This document shows positions 29,441 to 38,448 of a stretch of 64,000 nucleotides of DNA, piece after piece. Within the stretch, counting starts at the first letter, position 1, and each line of letters begins with the position of its first letter. The DNA comes from Mycobacterium bohemicum DSM 44277 (lineage in GTDB: Bacteria > Actinomycetota > Actinomycetes > Mycobacteriales > Mycobacteriaceae): positions 130,741 to 194,740 of the forward strand of contig NZ_CSTD01000004.1 of NCBI RefSeq assembly GCF_001053185.1, read 5' to 3'. The position numbers and the translations under genes were made by a program. The notes under the pieces are model-generated. The model made no database searches, was not told the origin of the DNA, and worked only from the letters and a program-made list of their open reading frames with translations.

Positions 29441-31431
29441 TGCCCCGCTACCTTCACGAGTTCGGCTGTGGGAACCGCGTTTTCACGGTCTTCGATCCAC
29501 TTGACGACGGCGTCGACGGCGGCGTCGCGGGGCACCCCGTTGAGCTGCGAGCGGTCCCCGAAGCGGAAGCTGACCGCCCCCGCCTGCACGTCGCGGTCGC
29601 CGGCCAGCAGCATGAACGGCACCCGCTGGGCGGTGTGGTGGACGATCTTCTTCGCCATCCGGTCGTCGCTGGTGTCCACCTCCACCCGAACCCCGTGCGA
29701 TTTCAGCTGCGCCGCAATCTCTTCCAGATATGCGACATGCTCGTCGGCGACCGGGATGCCGACCACCTGGACCGGGGCGAGCCACGCCGGGAAGGCGCCC
29801 GCGTAGTGCTCGGTCAGGATGCCGAAGAACCGCTCGATCGACCCGAACAGCGCCCGGTGGATCAGCACCGGCCGCCGCCGCGAGCCGTCGGCGGCCGTGT
29901 ACTCCAGGTCGAACCGCTCCGGCATGTTGAAGTCGAGCTGAATGGTCGACATCTGCCAACTGCGCCCCAGCGCGTCCTTGACCTGCACCGAGATCTTGGG
30001 GCCGTAGAACGCCGCGCCGCCCGGATCGGGAACCAGCTGCAGACCGGAACTCTCGGCGACCTCGCGCAACACCTCGGTCGCTTCCTCCCACGCCTCGTCG
30101 GAGCCCACGTACTTATCGGGATCCTTCGTGGACAGCTCCAGGTAGAAGTCGTCAAGACCGTAGTCGGCCAGCAGGTCGAGCACGAACCGCAGCAGCGAGG
30201 CGAGCTCGTCGCGCATCTGCTCGGGAGCGCAGTAGATGTGCGCATCGTCCTGCGTCATGCCGCGCACCCGGGTCAGCCCGTGCACAACGCCCGACTTCTC
30301 ATACCGGTACACGCTGCCGAACTCGAAGAGCCGCAACGGGAGTTCGCGGTAGGAGCGGCCACGGGACCGGTAGATCAGGTGGTGCATCGGGCAGTTCATC
30401 GGCTTGAGGTAGTAGTCCTGCCCCGGCTTGCGAACCGTGCCGTCCGGGTTGTACTCCGCGTCGATGTGCATCGGCGGGAACATGCCCTCGGCGTACCACT
30501 CGAGGTGGCCCGAGGTGACGTACAGCTGCTCCTTGGTGATGTGCGGGGTGTTGACGAACTGGTAGCCGGCCTCGGCATGCTTGCGCCGCGAGTAGTCCTC
30601 CAGCTCGGAGCGCACGATGCCGCCCCTGGGGTGGAAAACCGCCAGGCCGGAACCGATTTCGTCGGGGAAGCTGAACAGGTCCAGCTCGACACCGAGCTTG
30701 CGGTGGTCGCGGCGCTGGGCCTCTTCGATCAGCTCGAGGTGCCGGTCGAGGGCCTCCTGCGATTCCCACGCCGTGCCGTAGATGCGTTGCAGGCTGGCGT
30801 TCTGCTGGTCGCCGCGCCAGTAGGCCGCGGAGCTTCTCGTCAGCTTGAACGCCGGGATGTGCTTGGTGGTGGGGATGTGCGGACCCCGGCACAGGTCGCC
30901 CCAAACCCGTTCGCGGGTGCGGGGATTCAGGTTGTCGTAGGCGGTCAACTCGTCACCGCCGACCTCCATCACGTCGGGGTCGCCCGACTTGTCGTCGACG
31001 AGCTCGAGCTTGTAGGGCTCGTTCGCCAGCTCCTCGCGCGCCCGGTCCTTGGATTCGTAGACCCGGCGGTCGAACAGCTGGCCGTCCTTGACGATCTGGC
31101 GCATCCGCTTTTCGAGCTTGTCCAGATCCTCGGGCGTGAACGGCTCGGGCACGTCGAAGTCGTAGTAGAAGCCGTCGGTGATCGGCGGCCCGATGCCCAA
31201 CTTGGCCTGGGGGAACAGGTCCTGCACGGCCTGGGCCAGCACGTGGGCGGTCGAATGCCGGATGACGCTGCGGCCCTCGTCGGTGTTGGCCGCCACCGGG
31301 ACGACCTCGGTGTCCGCGTCGGGCACCCAGCTCAGGTCGCGCAGCTTGCCCTCGGCGTCGCGCACCACGACGATCGCGTCGGGGGTGCCGGCGGGCACCC
31401 GGATCGGGGCGGGGCGTGCGGGGGCGCTCAT
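29437..31431 (-). CDS. thrS: Threonyl-tRNA synthetase, TGS domain apparently shortened
   Basis: This 664-residue class II synthetase charges tRNA-Thr. The editing domain has [11 protein letters not shown], and the catalytic core has [28 protein letters not shown] and class II motif 3 around [15 protein letters not shown]. The N-terminal TGS domain looks damaged: IRVPAGT runs directly into [12 protein letters not shown], where I recall about 16 more residues in the M. tuberculosis enzyme. The frame is kept and the catalytic parts are intact, so activity is plausible. ATG 31431 gives MSAPA as in relatives. The gene heads the thrS–HIT–pgsA1–patA–pimA–Nudix run. Confidence 0.93.
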   Translation of the reverse strand: MSAPARPAPIRVPAGTPDAIVVVRDAEGKLRDLSWVPDADTEVVPVAANTDEGRSVIRHSTAHVLAQAVQDLFPQAKLGIGPPITDGFYYDFDVPEPFTPEDLDKLEKRMRQIVKDGQLFDRRVYESKDRAREELANEPYKLELVDDKSGDPDVMEVGGDELTAYDNLNPRTRERVWGDLCRGPHIPTTKHIPAFKLTRSSAAYWRGDQQNASLQRIYGTAWESQEALDRHLELIEEAQRRDHRKLGVELDLFSFPDEIGSGLAVFHPRGGIVRSELEDYSRRKHAEAGYQFVNTPHITKEQLYVTSGHLEWYAEGMFPPMHIDAEYNPDGTVRKPGQDYYLKPMNCPMHHLIYRSRGRSYRELPLRLFEFGSVYRYEKSGVVHGLTRVRGMTQDDAHIYCAPEQMRDELASLLRFVLDLLADYGLDDFYLELSTKDPDKYVGSDEAWEEATEVLREVAESSGLQLVPDPGGAAFYGPKISVQVKDALGRSWQMSTIQLDFNMPERFDLEYTAADGSRRRPVLIHRALFGSIERFFGILTEHYAGAFPAWLAPVQVVGIPVADEHVAYLEEIAAQLKSHGVRVEVDTSDDRMAKKIVHHTAQRVPFMLLAGDRDVQAGAVSFRFGDRSQLNGVPRDAAVDAVVKWIEDRENAVPTAELVKVAGQ

Positions 31432-31589
31432 CGGGTGCGTCTCCAGGGTTTGGTCATGTGCGAACGAACCCGACCATGCTATCGGGGCGGACCCGCGACG
31501 GATGAGCGTGTGCGGGCCGGTGCGCCGACGGGCGTCACCACCGGCGAACCCCAGCAGCCCCACTGGCCTCCGGCACGGAAGGATCGTTC

Positions 31590-31667
31590 GTTCTGCCGCC
31601 TCATAGCGACTTTTGCGATCGAGGTTCGTGGTCGGTCGCGAGTTGTCGCTCGAAGGCGGGCAAAAAC
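31590..31667. repeat. Inverted repeat related to the one at 22508-22664
   Basis: The left arm (about 31593-31610, CTGCCGCCTCATAGCGAC) and right arm (31640-31667, GAGTTGTCGCTCGAAGGCGG then GCAAAAAC) are close relatives of the arms in the yebC–pdxT gap. They lie inside the roughly 300-nt gene-free stretch 31432-31730 between thrS and the thioesterase gene. Apart from the thrS leader nothing else is visible in that stretch. Confidence 0.7.
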
Positions 31668-31730
31668 AGTGCCGCCCGGCGCGGATACCGATGAGGCCGG
31701 TGGGACCGAAGTGGCCCAGCGGTGGACTCG

Positions 31731-32354
31731 TCAGGGCTGGCCGGGCTTGAGCCGAACAAAAAGCGCGTCGGCCTCGGTCAGCAGGGTGTCACCGTCGGTC
31801 AGCCGCCCCGACACGAAGATCTTGCGCCCCTCCACCCGGTCCACGCCCGCGTCGAACCGCAACTCCCTTTCGATCGGCACGATCTGGCGGTAGTCGATCT
31901 TGAGGTAGGCCGTGCGTTGGCGACGGCTCCCGGTGAGGAGTACCGCCGCCAGCCCGAGCACCGTGTCGAACAGCATGCCCAGGCAGCCGCCGTGCACGGC
32001 GCCGTTGCGGCCAAGGTGATACCGGCCGAACCGGGCCCAGCCCTCGACCCGCCCGTCGTCGGTCTTCCGTGCCTTCATCGGCACCGTCAGTATGTTGCCG
32101 CGCATGGGCAGATCCATCCGGCGCCCCGACGGGGATTCCCACTCGTCGGCGTCGAACGGCGTCAGCAGTGCCGACACCTTCTCCAGCAGGTCGGCGGCCT
32201 CGGTGATCACCTCGTCGGGCGCGTCGACCGCGCGGGCGTGGTCCTGCATCTTGCGCACCGCGTCGATGAACCGGCCGTAGTCGGGTCCGCCCTTGGTGGT
32301 CGGTTCGGGAGGGTTGAATCCGCCGCCCGGGTGGCTGGCCTGTTCGCGGGTCAC
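31731..32354 (-). CDS. PaaI-family (hotdog) thioesterase-like protein
   Basis: This 207-residue protein has a helical N-terminal half and a C-terminal hotdog fold with [21 protein letters not shown], the active-site helix region of PaaI-type thioesterases. Substrate is unknown. It lies 18 nt after the aldo/keto reductase gene on the same strand and probably shares its transcript. Confidence 0.82.
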   Translation of the reverse strand: MTREQASHPGGGFNPPEPTTKGGPDYGRFIDAVRKMQDHARAVDAPDEVITEAADLLEKVSALLTPFDADEWESPSGRRMDLPMRGNILTVPMKARKTDDGRVEGWARFGRYHLGRNGAVHGGCLGMLFDTVLGLAAVLLTGSRRQRTAYLKIDYRQIVPIERELRFDAGVDRVEGRKIFVSGRLTDGDTLLTEADALFVRLKPGQP

Positions 32355-32372
32355 CCGGACACCGTATCCAGG

Positions 32373-33248
32373 TCAGACCGTCTTCTGACCTCCGGCGGTC
32401 GACAGGGCCTCGAACTCCTCGTCGCTCAGGGTGATCTGCGCGGCCGCGACGTTCTCCTCCAGGTGCGCCACGCTGGACGTGCCCGGGATGGGCAGCATCA
32501 CCGGGGACCGCTTCAGCAGCCAGGCCAGGGCCAGCTGGGACGGCGTCGCGTCGTGGTCGGCGGCGATGCGCTGCAGCGGGCCGTCGGGCGCGGCCAGCGG
32601 CCCGGCGGCCAGCGGGAACCACGGGATGAAGCCGATGCCCTGGCGGGTCGCGGCGTCCAGCAACTTCTCGGCGCCGCGGGCGGCCAGGTTGTACATGTTC
32701 TGCACCGACACGATCTCGGTGATCCGCTGGGCCTCGGTGAGCTGGTCGACGTCGATCTCCGACAGCCCGATGTGGCGGATCTTTCCCTCGCCCTTGAGCG
32801 CGACCAGCTCCCCGACCTGATCGGCCAGCGGGAAATTCTTGTCAATGCGATGCAGCTGGAACAGGTCGATGGTGTCCACGCCGAGCCGGCGCAGGCTCAG
32901 CTCGCACTCCTGGCGCAGGTAGCTCGGGTTGCCCAGGGGGATCCAGACGTCCGGCCCTGTGCGCAGCAGCCCCGCCTTCGTCGCGATCACCAGCCCGTCA
33001 TAGGGGTGCAGGGCCTCGCGGATGATCTCCTCGGAGAAGTAGGGGCCATACGAGTCGGCGGTGTCGATGAAGTTCACGCCGAGTTCGGCGGCGCGCCGCA
33101 GCACGCGCACGCACTCGTCGCGGTCGGCGGGCGGGCCCCACACGCCCTTCCCGGTGAGGCGCATGGCGCCGTAGCCGAGGCGGTTCACGGTCAGGTCGCC
33201 GCCGATGGTGAACGTTCCGGATGCTTGGGCAACAGTTTCAGTGGTCAC
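32373..33248 (-). CDS. Aldo/keto reductase
   Basis: This 291-residue NADPH-dependent oxidoreductase has NFIDTADSYG (catalytic Asp/Tyr), VIATKAGL (catalytic Lys), FQLHRID (catalytic His) and the C-terminal PIPGTSSVAHLEEN cofactor motif. GTG 33248 is chosen because family similarity starts there; the longer frame is non-coding. Divergent from a DUF1990 gene, with a 24-nt gap between starts, so promoters must overlap. Natural substrate is unknown. Confidence 0.92.
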   Translation of the reverse strand: MTTETVAQASGTFTIGGDLTVNRLGYGAMRLTGKGVWGPPADRDECVRVLRRAAELGVNFIDTADSYGPYFSEEIIREALHPYDGLVIATKAGLLRTGPDVWIPLGNPSYLRQECELSLRRLGVDTIDLFQLHRIDKNFPLADQVGELVALKGEGKIRHIGLSEIDVDQLTEAQRITEIVSVQNMYNLAARGAEKLLDAATRQGIGFIPWFPLAAGPLAAPDGPLQRIAADHDATPSQLALAWLLKRSPVMLPIPGTSSVAHLEENVAAAQITLSDEEFEALSTAGGQKTV

Positions 33249-33272
33249 ACCTATAGACCGTACGCTGGGCAC

Positions 33273-33773
33273 GTGGACCTGGAGAGGCTCGAGGAGCTGC
33301 CGCTGACGTATCCGGAGGTCGGGGCGACCGCCTCCGGGCAGCTGCCGGCCGGATACGGGCATTTGCACGTGGAGCGGGAAATCGGCCGGGGCAGAGAGCG
33401 TTTCGAGCGGGCCGCCGACGCCGTCATGCGCTGGGGCATGCAGCGCGGCGCGGGGCTGCGGGTGCGGGCCAGCTCCGACGTCGCCGCCGTCGACACCGTG
33501 GTGCAGGTGCGGATGGGTTTCCTGCCCGCGCCGTGCCGGGTCGTCTACGTCATCGACGAACCCGACATCCGCGGGTTCGGCTACGGCACGCTGCCCGGAC
33601 ACCCCGAATCCGGGGAGGAGCGCTTCGTGGTGCGCCACGACCCGGCCACCGACGCGGTGTTCGCCGAGGTGTCTGCGTTCTCCCGGCCCGCGACGTGGTG
33701 GAGCAAGGCGGCCCGGCCGGTGGTGGCGCTGGCCCAGCGGGTGATCGCCCGCCGCTACCTGCGCGGGGTGTGA
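33273..33773 (+). CDS. DUF1990 family protein
   Basis: This 166-residue protein shows DUF1990 features: LTYPEVGATASGQLPAGY, VEREIGRGRERFERAADAV and FGYGTLPGHPESGEERF. Function is unknown. GTG 33273 gives MDLERLEELPLTYPE. It ends at an imperfect hairpin facing the cupin gene. Confidence 0.85.
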   Translation: MDLERLEELPLTYPEVGATASGQLPAGYGHLHVEREIGRGRERFERAADAVMRWGMQRGAGLRVRASSDVAAVDTVVQVRMGFLPAPCRVVYVIDEPDIRGFGYGTLPGHPESGEERFVVRHDPATDAVFAEVSAFSRPATWWSKAARPVVALAQRVIARRYLRGV

Positions 33774-33810
33774 CGGGTCGACCCGACCCCGCGCGCCGGC
33801 CCCGGCGGGC

Positions 33811-33866
33811 GACACATAAACCTTTGCGAGGACACGCCGACCGGACTCGCGCTCATTTATGTCTCG
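33811..33866. terminator. Imperfect stem-loop between convergent DUF1990 and cupin genes
   Basis: The left side (33811-33830, GACACATAAACCTTTGCGAG) pairs with 33846-33865 at 14 of 20 positions, with an internal bulge. It lies 37 nt after the DUF1990 stop and may terminate both transcripts. In the remaining 33867-33950 I see nothing more that I can support. Confidence 0.5.
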
Positions 33867-33950
33867 ACGCGACGGGCGCCAGCGCGTCGTCTAGCAGCAC
33901 GGGCTCGGCGCGTATCACCCACTCGACCAGGGCGTCGACAGCACCGAACG

Positions 33951-34292
33951 CTAGGCCGCGGGAATGGTTTTGAACACGGTGAGCATGACCACCGAGTCCT
34001 CGACCGCGTGCAGGGCGTGGCGCTGCGCGGGGATCACGACGTAGTCGCCGGCCCGGCCGTCCCACGCCTCGTCGCCGGTCGTCAGCCGGACACTCCCCTG
34101 CAGCACCTGCAGGGTGGCCTCCCCCGGGCTGTCGTGCTCGGACAGGTCGTGACCGGCGAGCAGGGCCAGCACGGTCTGCCGGAGCTGATGGGTGTGACCC
34201 CCGTGGATGGTGTGCGCGGCGCGCCCGCTGTGCGACTGGCCGGCCTCGGCCAGCGCCCGCGCGGCGAGCTCCGTCAGCGAGATCGACTCCAT
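33951..34292 (-). CDS. Small cupin-domain protein
   Basis: This 113-residue single-domain cupin contains GEATLQVLQGSVRLTTG and AGDYVVIPAQRHALHAVEDS, matching cupin motifs 1 and 2. Histidines in the second motif could bind a metal. It may be a sensor or a small enzyme. It lies 4 nt after the DUF-type membrane gene and likely belongs to the same operon as the regulator upstream. Confidence 0.8.
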   Translation of the reverse strand: MESISLTELAARALAEAGQSHSGRAAHTIHGGHTHQLRQTVLALLAGHDLSEHDSPGEATLQVLQGSVRLTTGDEAWDGRAGDYVVIPAQRHALHAVEDSVVMLTVFKTIPAA

Positions 34293-34296
34293 GTGC

Positions 34297-34728
34297 TCAG
34301 CTCCTTCCGGTCAGCAGCACCGTGCCGGCCACCAACAGCGCGATCGCCTTGATCGCCTCCAGGCCGACGTAGAAGTAATGGGCGTGTGAGCGGGGGCCGG
34401 CATGTCCGGCGAGCACCGCGTCCGAGCGTCGCGTCAGGGCGGGGCGCACCGCGATCAACTGAATGGCCAGTGCCGCAACGGCGATCGAGCACGCCACGGT
34501 GGTCCACACCGGCGTCCGGGCGGCCACCACGACGGCCACGACGACGATCGCGAAGCAGGCCTCGACGGTGTTCAGCGCGCGAAAGACCAGGCGCCCGATG
34601 CCGAGCCCGATCTGCAGCGTCACATCGGGCGCGCGGAATTTGAGCGGGGCTTCCAGGAACGAGATGGCCAGCACCATGCCGAGCCAGACGAAAATGACCG
34701 CGACGCCGACCGCCGGTCCGGTGCTCAC
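34297..34728 (-). CDS. Small four-helix membrane protein (Rv2620c-like)
   Basis: This 143-residue protein has four hydrophobic segments (VAVIFVWLGMVLAISFLEAPL, ACFAIVVVAVVVAA, VACSIAVAALAIQLIAV and IKAIALLVAGTVLL). GTG 34728 overlaps the stop of the regulator gene (GTGA), giving translational coupling. Position and size correspond to Rv2620c as I recall it. Function is unknown. Confidence 0.82.
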   Translation of the reverse strand: MSTGPAVGVAVIFVWLGMVLAISFLEAPLKFRAPDVTLQIGLGIGRLVFRALNTVEACFAIVVVAVVVAARTPVWTTVACSIAVAALAIQLIAVRPALTRRSDAVLAGHAGPRSHAHYFYVGLEAIKAIALLVAGTVLLTGRS

Positions 34729-35259
34729 GCCGCCCCTCCTCGCGGCTTCAGGTGCACCAGGCACAGGTCCGGTTCGGCGAACGGTTCGAGCCGTTCGACG
34801 GTGACCGGCGCACCCCAGGCCTCGACGGCTCCCCGGATGATCCCGAGGTGCACCGGGCAGATGACGCTGGTGCGGTGTTCGGCGACCTCCAGGAACGGGC
34901 AGTGCCGCAGCCCGATCTGGTATTCGCCGCCGGCCTCCCGGCGCTGCGCGGCGAACCCCAGCTCGTCGAGGACGTCGACCAGGTGGTCGATGGTGTGGTC
35001 GACGGTGGGCGGCTGCCCCGGCGGCGGCCGCAGGGCGCCTTCCGGCGTGTTGGCCCGGCCCCTTGCGGCTCTGCTCGAACTGCTCGACCAGGCCGTCGCC
35101 CACCAGGCTGTCGAGGTGGAATCGGACGGTATTGGGATGCACGCCGAGCACGTCGGCGATCGCGATGATGCTCAACGGATCGGCCGACGCGCGCAGAACC
35201 TTCAGCACCTCGCGGCGGCGACCGGCGGGGTGCCGGCTCGACGCGGCCTGGGTCTTCAC
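34725..35259 (-). pseudogene. Winged-helix regulator (Rv2621c-like) with internal deletion and frameshift
   Basis: The first 66 or so residues are a clear winged-helix DNA-binding domain (RREVLKVLRASADPLSIIAIA; GVHPNTVRFHLDSLVGDGLV). After SRKGPGQ (near 35050) the frame shifts. The C-terminal third continues in a second frame down to the stop at 34725, with LVDVLDELGFAAQRRE, LRHCPFLEVAEHRTSVICPVHLGI and EPDLCLVHLKP. That HCPF plus CPVH plus C pattern is a metal-binding-type C-terminal domain of this regulator family. About 50 residues in the middle seem to be missing. Intact, it would control the two downstream genes coupled to it and perhaps the divergent USP gene. Confidence 0.75.
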
Positions 35260-35451
35260 GCGGCGCTCACGCTCCTCAATGGTCGTCGTAAGGGTCGACC
35301 CCCGACTTTACCCAGGGGACCTTGTAAAAAGCCGTCCGACAACGGACTCCTGCCGATCCCGACTGTGACAAACGGCTCTGACGCGACGGGGCCGAGCCCA
35401 ATAGCGTCATGCCTGAACCGGCCCGTCCACTCGATCAGCAAGGGACACAAC

Positions 35452-36366
35452 ATGTCATCGCAGCATGCAGCTTCGGGAATCGTCGTCGGCGTCGACGACT
35501 CGCCGGCGGCCCGGGAGGCGGTGCGGTGGGCGGCGCGGGAGGCCGAATTGCGCCAGCTCCCGCTGACGATCGTCCACGCCATCTCCCCCGAAGTCTCCAG
35601 CTGGCTGCGGACGCCGGTGCCCGCCGGCGTCCTGCGCTGGCAGCACGACCACGGGCGGCGGCTGGTCGACGAGGCGGTCAAGCTCGTCGAGCGGGGGTCC
35701 GCGCACGGCGGTCCGGCCGGGGTGCACACCGAGGTCGTCCCGGCAGCGGCGGCGGCCACGTTGATCGACCTGTCCAAGGACGCGGAGATGGTGGTCACGG
35801 GGGCGCAGGGCAGCGGCCGCTGGCCCGGCAGGCTGCTCGGTTCGGTCAGCTCGGGGCTGCTGCGGCACGCGCACTGCCCGGTCGCGGTCATCCACGAGCC
35901 CGACCCGGCGCCGCCGGCGAGTCAGGCGCCGGTGCTGGTCGGCGTCGACGGTTCCCCGGCGTCGGAGACGGCAACCGGGATCGCCTTCGACGAGGCCTCG
36001 CGGCGACGCGTCGGGCTGGTCGCCCTGCACTCGTGGAGCGACCTGGACGCCTCGGACCGGCCCGAGGGGGCCGGCGACGACGTCCCCGACACCGATTGGC
36101 CCGCAACACAAACCGTGGCCGAGCAGGTCCTGGCCGAGCGGTTGGCGGGGTGGCAGGAACAATATCCCGACGTCGCGGTCAGCCGCGTCGTCGTGCAGGC
36201 GCAGCCGGCGCGACAGCTCGTCGCGCAATCCGGGCAAGCGCAGCTGGTGGTGGTCGGCAGCCGCGGCCGCGGCGGATTCGCCGGGATGCTGGTCGGCTCG
36301 GTCAGCGAAACGGTGGCCCAGATGGCGCGGGTGCCGGTCATCGTGGCCCGCGACGCGCCGGCCTGA
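35452..36366 (+). CDS. Tandem-domain universal stress protein
   Basis: This 304-residue protein has two USP domains, each with a nucleotide-binding signature: IVVGVDDSPAAREAV … VTGAQGSGRWPGRLLGSVS and VLVGVDGSPASETA … VVGSRGRGGFAGMLVGSVS. ATP binding is therefore likely. It corresponds to Rv2623, a DosR-induced protein in M. tuberculosis that is linked to growth arrest. ATG 35452 follows AAGGGAC. I see only one DosR half-site-like GGGGAC (35315-35320) upstream, so DosR control here is uncertain. Confidence 0.92.
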   Translation: MSSQHAASGIVVGVDDSPAAREAVRWAAREAELRQLPLTIVHAISPEVSSWLRTPVPAGVLRWQHDHGRRLVDEAVKLVERGSAHGGPAGVHTEVVPAAAAATLIDLSKDAEMVVTGAQGSGRWPGRLLGSVSSGLLRHAHCPVAVIHEPDPAPPASQAPVLVGVDGSPASETATGIAFDEASRRRVGLVALHSWSDLDASDRPEGAGDDVPDTDWPATQTVAEQVLAERLAGWQEQYPDVAVSRVVVQAQPARQLVAQSGQAQLVVVGSRGRGGFAGMLVGSVSETVAQMARVPVIVARDAPA

Positions 36367-36370
36367 CGAG

Positions 36371-37129
36371 TCAGGCGCCGCTGTCGGTCGCGGTCGACGC
36401 CCCGCCTTGCGCCGGCCCGGTGTCCAACTCCAGCCGCCCCTCCACCACTTGGCGCGCGACGTCGCTCAGCAACAGGTCCTTGGCGTGCGCGTGCGCGCGC
36501 AGCCGCGCCAACGCTTCCAGCGGCGAGACGCCCAGTTGCAGTGACACCATCTCGGCCGCCTGATGCACCTTGGCGTGCCACAGCACCGGGCCCAGGCTGT
36601 TGGCGTGCTCGACGTCGGGCGCCGTGGCGATCCCGCTGCGCGCGTCGAGCGTCAGCAGCAGGGCCGTGTCGGCGTAGATCAGGGCGTCCATCAGCTGGTC
36701 CTGGTCGAGGTGCCCGGGAGCGGCGTTGAAAAGGTCGAGGACGCCCACCTGGATGGCGCCCAGCGCCAGGGGAAGGCTGTACATCCCGGACACGCCGAAC
36801 CGGCCCGCCTCGGAGGCGAACATCGGCCATCGGCTCATGCTCATCGGCGCGGTCAGGTCCCCGACCAGGATCGGCCGGCCCGACTGCAGCGCGTCGCTGC
36901 CCGGGCCCTGGCCCAGGGTCGCTTGCAGGTTCTCCACCTCGCCGACCCGCGAGTCCGTGACGTACACCGGCTGCAGCGCGTCGGTGCCCTCGGACACCAT
37001 CAGGCCCGCGCCGGTCACGCCGACGGCCTCCACGCACGCCAGGCACGCGTGCTTCGGGGACAGGTAGCTGCCGTCACGCTTGGCCAGCAGGCCGATCGAT
37101 TCCCATATCCGGGACGTCCGCGCACGCAC
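36371..37129 (-). CDS. GAF–ANTAR RNA-binding regulator
   Basis: This 252-residue protein has a GAF sensor domain (about 20-160; AGLMVSEGTDALQPVYVTDS, LPLALGAIQVGVLDLF) and a C-terminal ANTAR helical domain (about 185-235; HQAAEMVSLQLGVSPLEALARLRAHA). ANTAR proteins bind nascent RNA hairpins and prevent termination, so this is a candidate post-initiation regulator of stress genes. The GTG 37129 start is the best available but not certain. It converges on the USP gene with a 4-nt gap. Confidence 0.86.
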   Translation of the reverse strand: MRARTSRIWESIGLLAKRDGSYLSPKHACLACVEAVGVTGAGLMVSEGTDALQPVYVTDSRVGEVENLQATLGQGPGSDALQSGRPILVGDLTAPMSMSRWPMFASEAGRFGVSGMYSLPLALGAIQVGVLDLFNAAPGHLDQDQLMDALIYADTALLLTLDARSGIATAPDVEHANSLGPVLWHAKVHQAAEMVSLQLGVSPLEALARLRAHAHAKDLLLSDVARQVVEGRLELDTGPAQGGASTATDSGA

Positions 37130-37181
37130 CCGACGATCTTGACCCGCGCCGCGACCAGCGCAGAAGAGCCAAACGTCCCCT

Positions 37182-37196
37182 GTTAGTAGGACTAAC
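37182..37196. promoter_or_regulatory. Perfect inverted repeat upstream of the GAF–ANTAR gene
   Basis: GTTAGT-AGG-ACTAAC is an exact 6-bp-arm palindrome 53 nt before the start. Next to it on the minus strand is AGGGGACGTTTGG, a partial DosR-box-like sequence (about 11 of 20 consensus positions). This is a candidate operator for a dormancy or stress regulator. Confidence 0.45.
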
Positions 37197-37230
37197 GGAC
37201 GACGAGCACCGAGCGCTCGGCCGCGCGCCG

Positions 37231-38409
37231 CTACCCGGCATTGGAATAACTCGCCTCGTCCGGTCCGTGCAGAGGGCCGGGGTGGGCGAGCCGGTAGACA
37301 TCGACGAGCCGGGCCAGGTCGGTGGGCGTGACGATGCCGACCACCCGGGCGCCCTCGAACACCAGGGCGCGGCTGCGCGGGCCGGCCGCCGACATCCGCT
37401 CCAGCAGCGCGGTGAGCGGCTCCTGTGGCGCCGCGGTCGGCACCGCACTCAGCGGCAGGGCGATGTCGGCGACGCGGGTGGTGGCGCGCCGGGCGGCCGC
37501 GACGTCACGGAGCTGGGCCAGCGTGACCAGACCGACGATCGATCCGTCCGGATCGGTGACCGGGTACGCGGAGTGGCGGTGGCCGAGCACGAAACGCTGG
37601 ATGAAGTCCTCGGCGCTGATCCACCCGGGGGCGGTGTGCGGCCCGGCGGTCATCGCGTCGGCGACCCGCACCCCGGCGAAGACCTGCCGGCTGGTGATCC
37701 GGTGCTCCTCCTCGCGACTGGCGGCGAAGATGAACCAGCCGATGAACGCCAGCCAGCCCCCTCCGATCCCCCCGCCCGCCACGAACTCGGCCAGCCCCAG
37801 GCCGATCAGGACGAACGCGACCACCCGACCGGCGTGCGCGGCGCCGATGCTGGCGCGCACGCTGTCGCCGTGCCGGCGCCACAGGATGGCGCGAAGTACC
37901 CGCCCGCCGTCCAGCGGCGCGCCGGGCAACAGGTTGAACAGCCCCAGCACCAAATTGATGACGCTGAGCCAGGACGCGACGCCCACCGCGATCGGGGCGG
38001 CCCGCACGGCGTGCAGCGCCGCGACCAGTCCCGCGAACGCCGCCGCCAGGGCGAGGCTGGTGGCCGGACCCGCGATCGCGATCCGGAAGGCCGATTTGGG
38101 GGTCTTGGCCTCGCCGCCGAGCGTGGTCACCCCGCCGAACAACCACAGCGTCACGTCCTTCACGGCCACACCCGAGCGCCGGGCGACGACGGCGTGCGCG
38201 AGCTCGTGGGCCAGCAGCGACGCCAGCAGCACCAGCGCGCCGCACGCCCCGGCCAGCCAATAGGCCCCCGGGGCGTACCCCTTGACGACGCCGGGGAGCG
38301 TGGTCGCCAGGCTCCACGTGAACAGCCACAGGATGACCAGAACGCTCCAATGGACACTCACCGGAAACCCGGCGACCCGCCCCAGCGGGATTGCATCGCG
38401 CACCTTCAC
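37231..38409 (-). CDS. rip3: Site-2-type membrane zinc protease with CBS pair (Rip3 type)
   Basis: This 392-residue M50B protease cuts within membranes. Zinc ligands are HELAH at residues 68-72 and the Asp of [11 protein letters not shown] (159-169). Six or so membrane helices are followed by two CBS domains (about 245-375), which often sense adenine nucleotides. GGAGGTG precedes GTG 38409. It matches Rv2625c (Rip3), a DosR-regulon member in M. tuberculosis. The substrate is probably an anti-sigma factor or similar, but this cannot be read from the sequence. Confidence 0.93.
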   Translation of the reverse strand: MKVRDAIPLGRVAGFPVSVHWSVLVILWLFTWSLATTLPGVVKGYAPGAYWLAGACGALVLLASLLAHELAHAVVARRSGVAVKDVTLWLFGGVTTLGGEAKTPKSAFRIAIAGPATSLALAAAFAGLVAALHAVRAAPIAVGVASWLSVINLVLGLFNLLPGAPLDGGRVLRAILWRRHGDSVRASIGAAHAGRVVAFVLIGLGLAEFVAGGGIGGGWLAFIGWFIFAASREEEHRITSRQVFAGVRVADAMTAGPHTAPGWISAEDFIQRFVLGHRHSAYPVTDPDGSIVGLVTLAQLRDVAAARRATTRVADIALPLSAVPTAAPQEPLTALLERMSAAGPRSRALVFEGARVVGIVTPTDLARLVDVYRLAHPGPLHGPDEASYSNAG

Positions 38410-38448
38410 ACACCTCCAACCGTTAGGTTTTTCGGCTCGGGTCCCGCA

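Noticed and set aside
33853-34065. Minus-strand 70-codon frame between the DUF1990 and cupin genes
   Set aside because: No ribosome-binding site, overlaps the cupin gene, and its composition is not convincing as protein.
35313-35332. DosR box upstream of the universal stress protein gene
   Set aside because: Only a GGGGAC half-site; about 8 of 20 consensus positions agree, not above chance in this GC-rich DNA.
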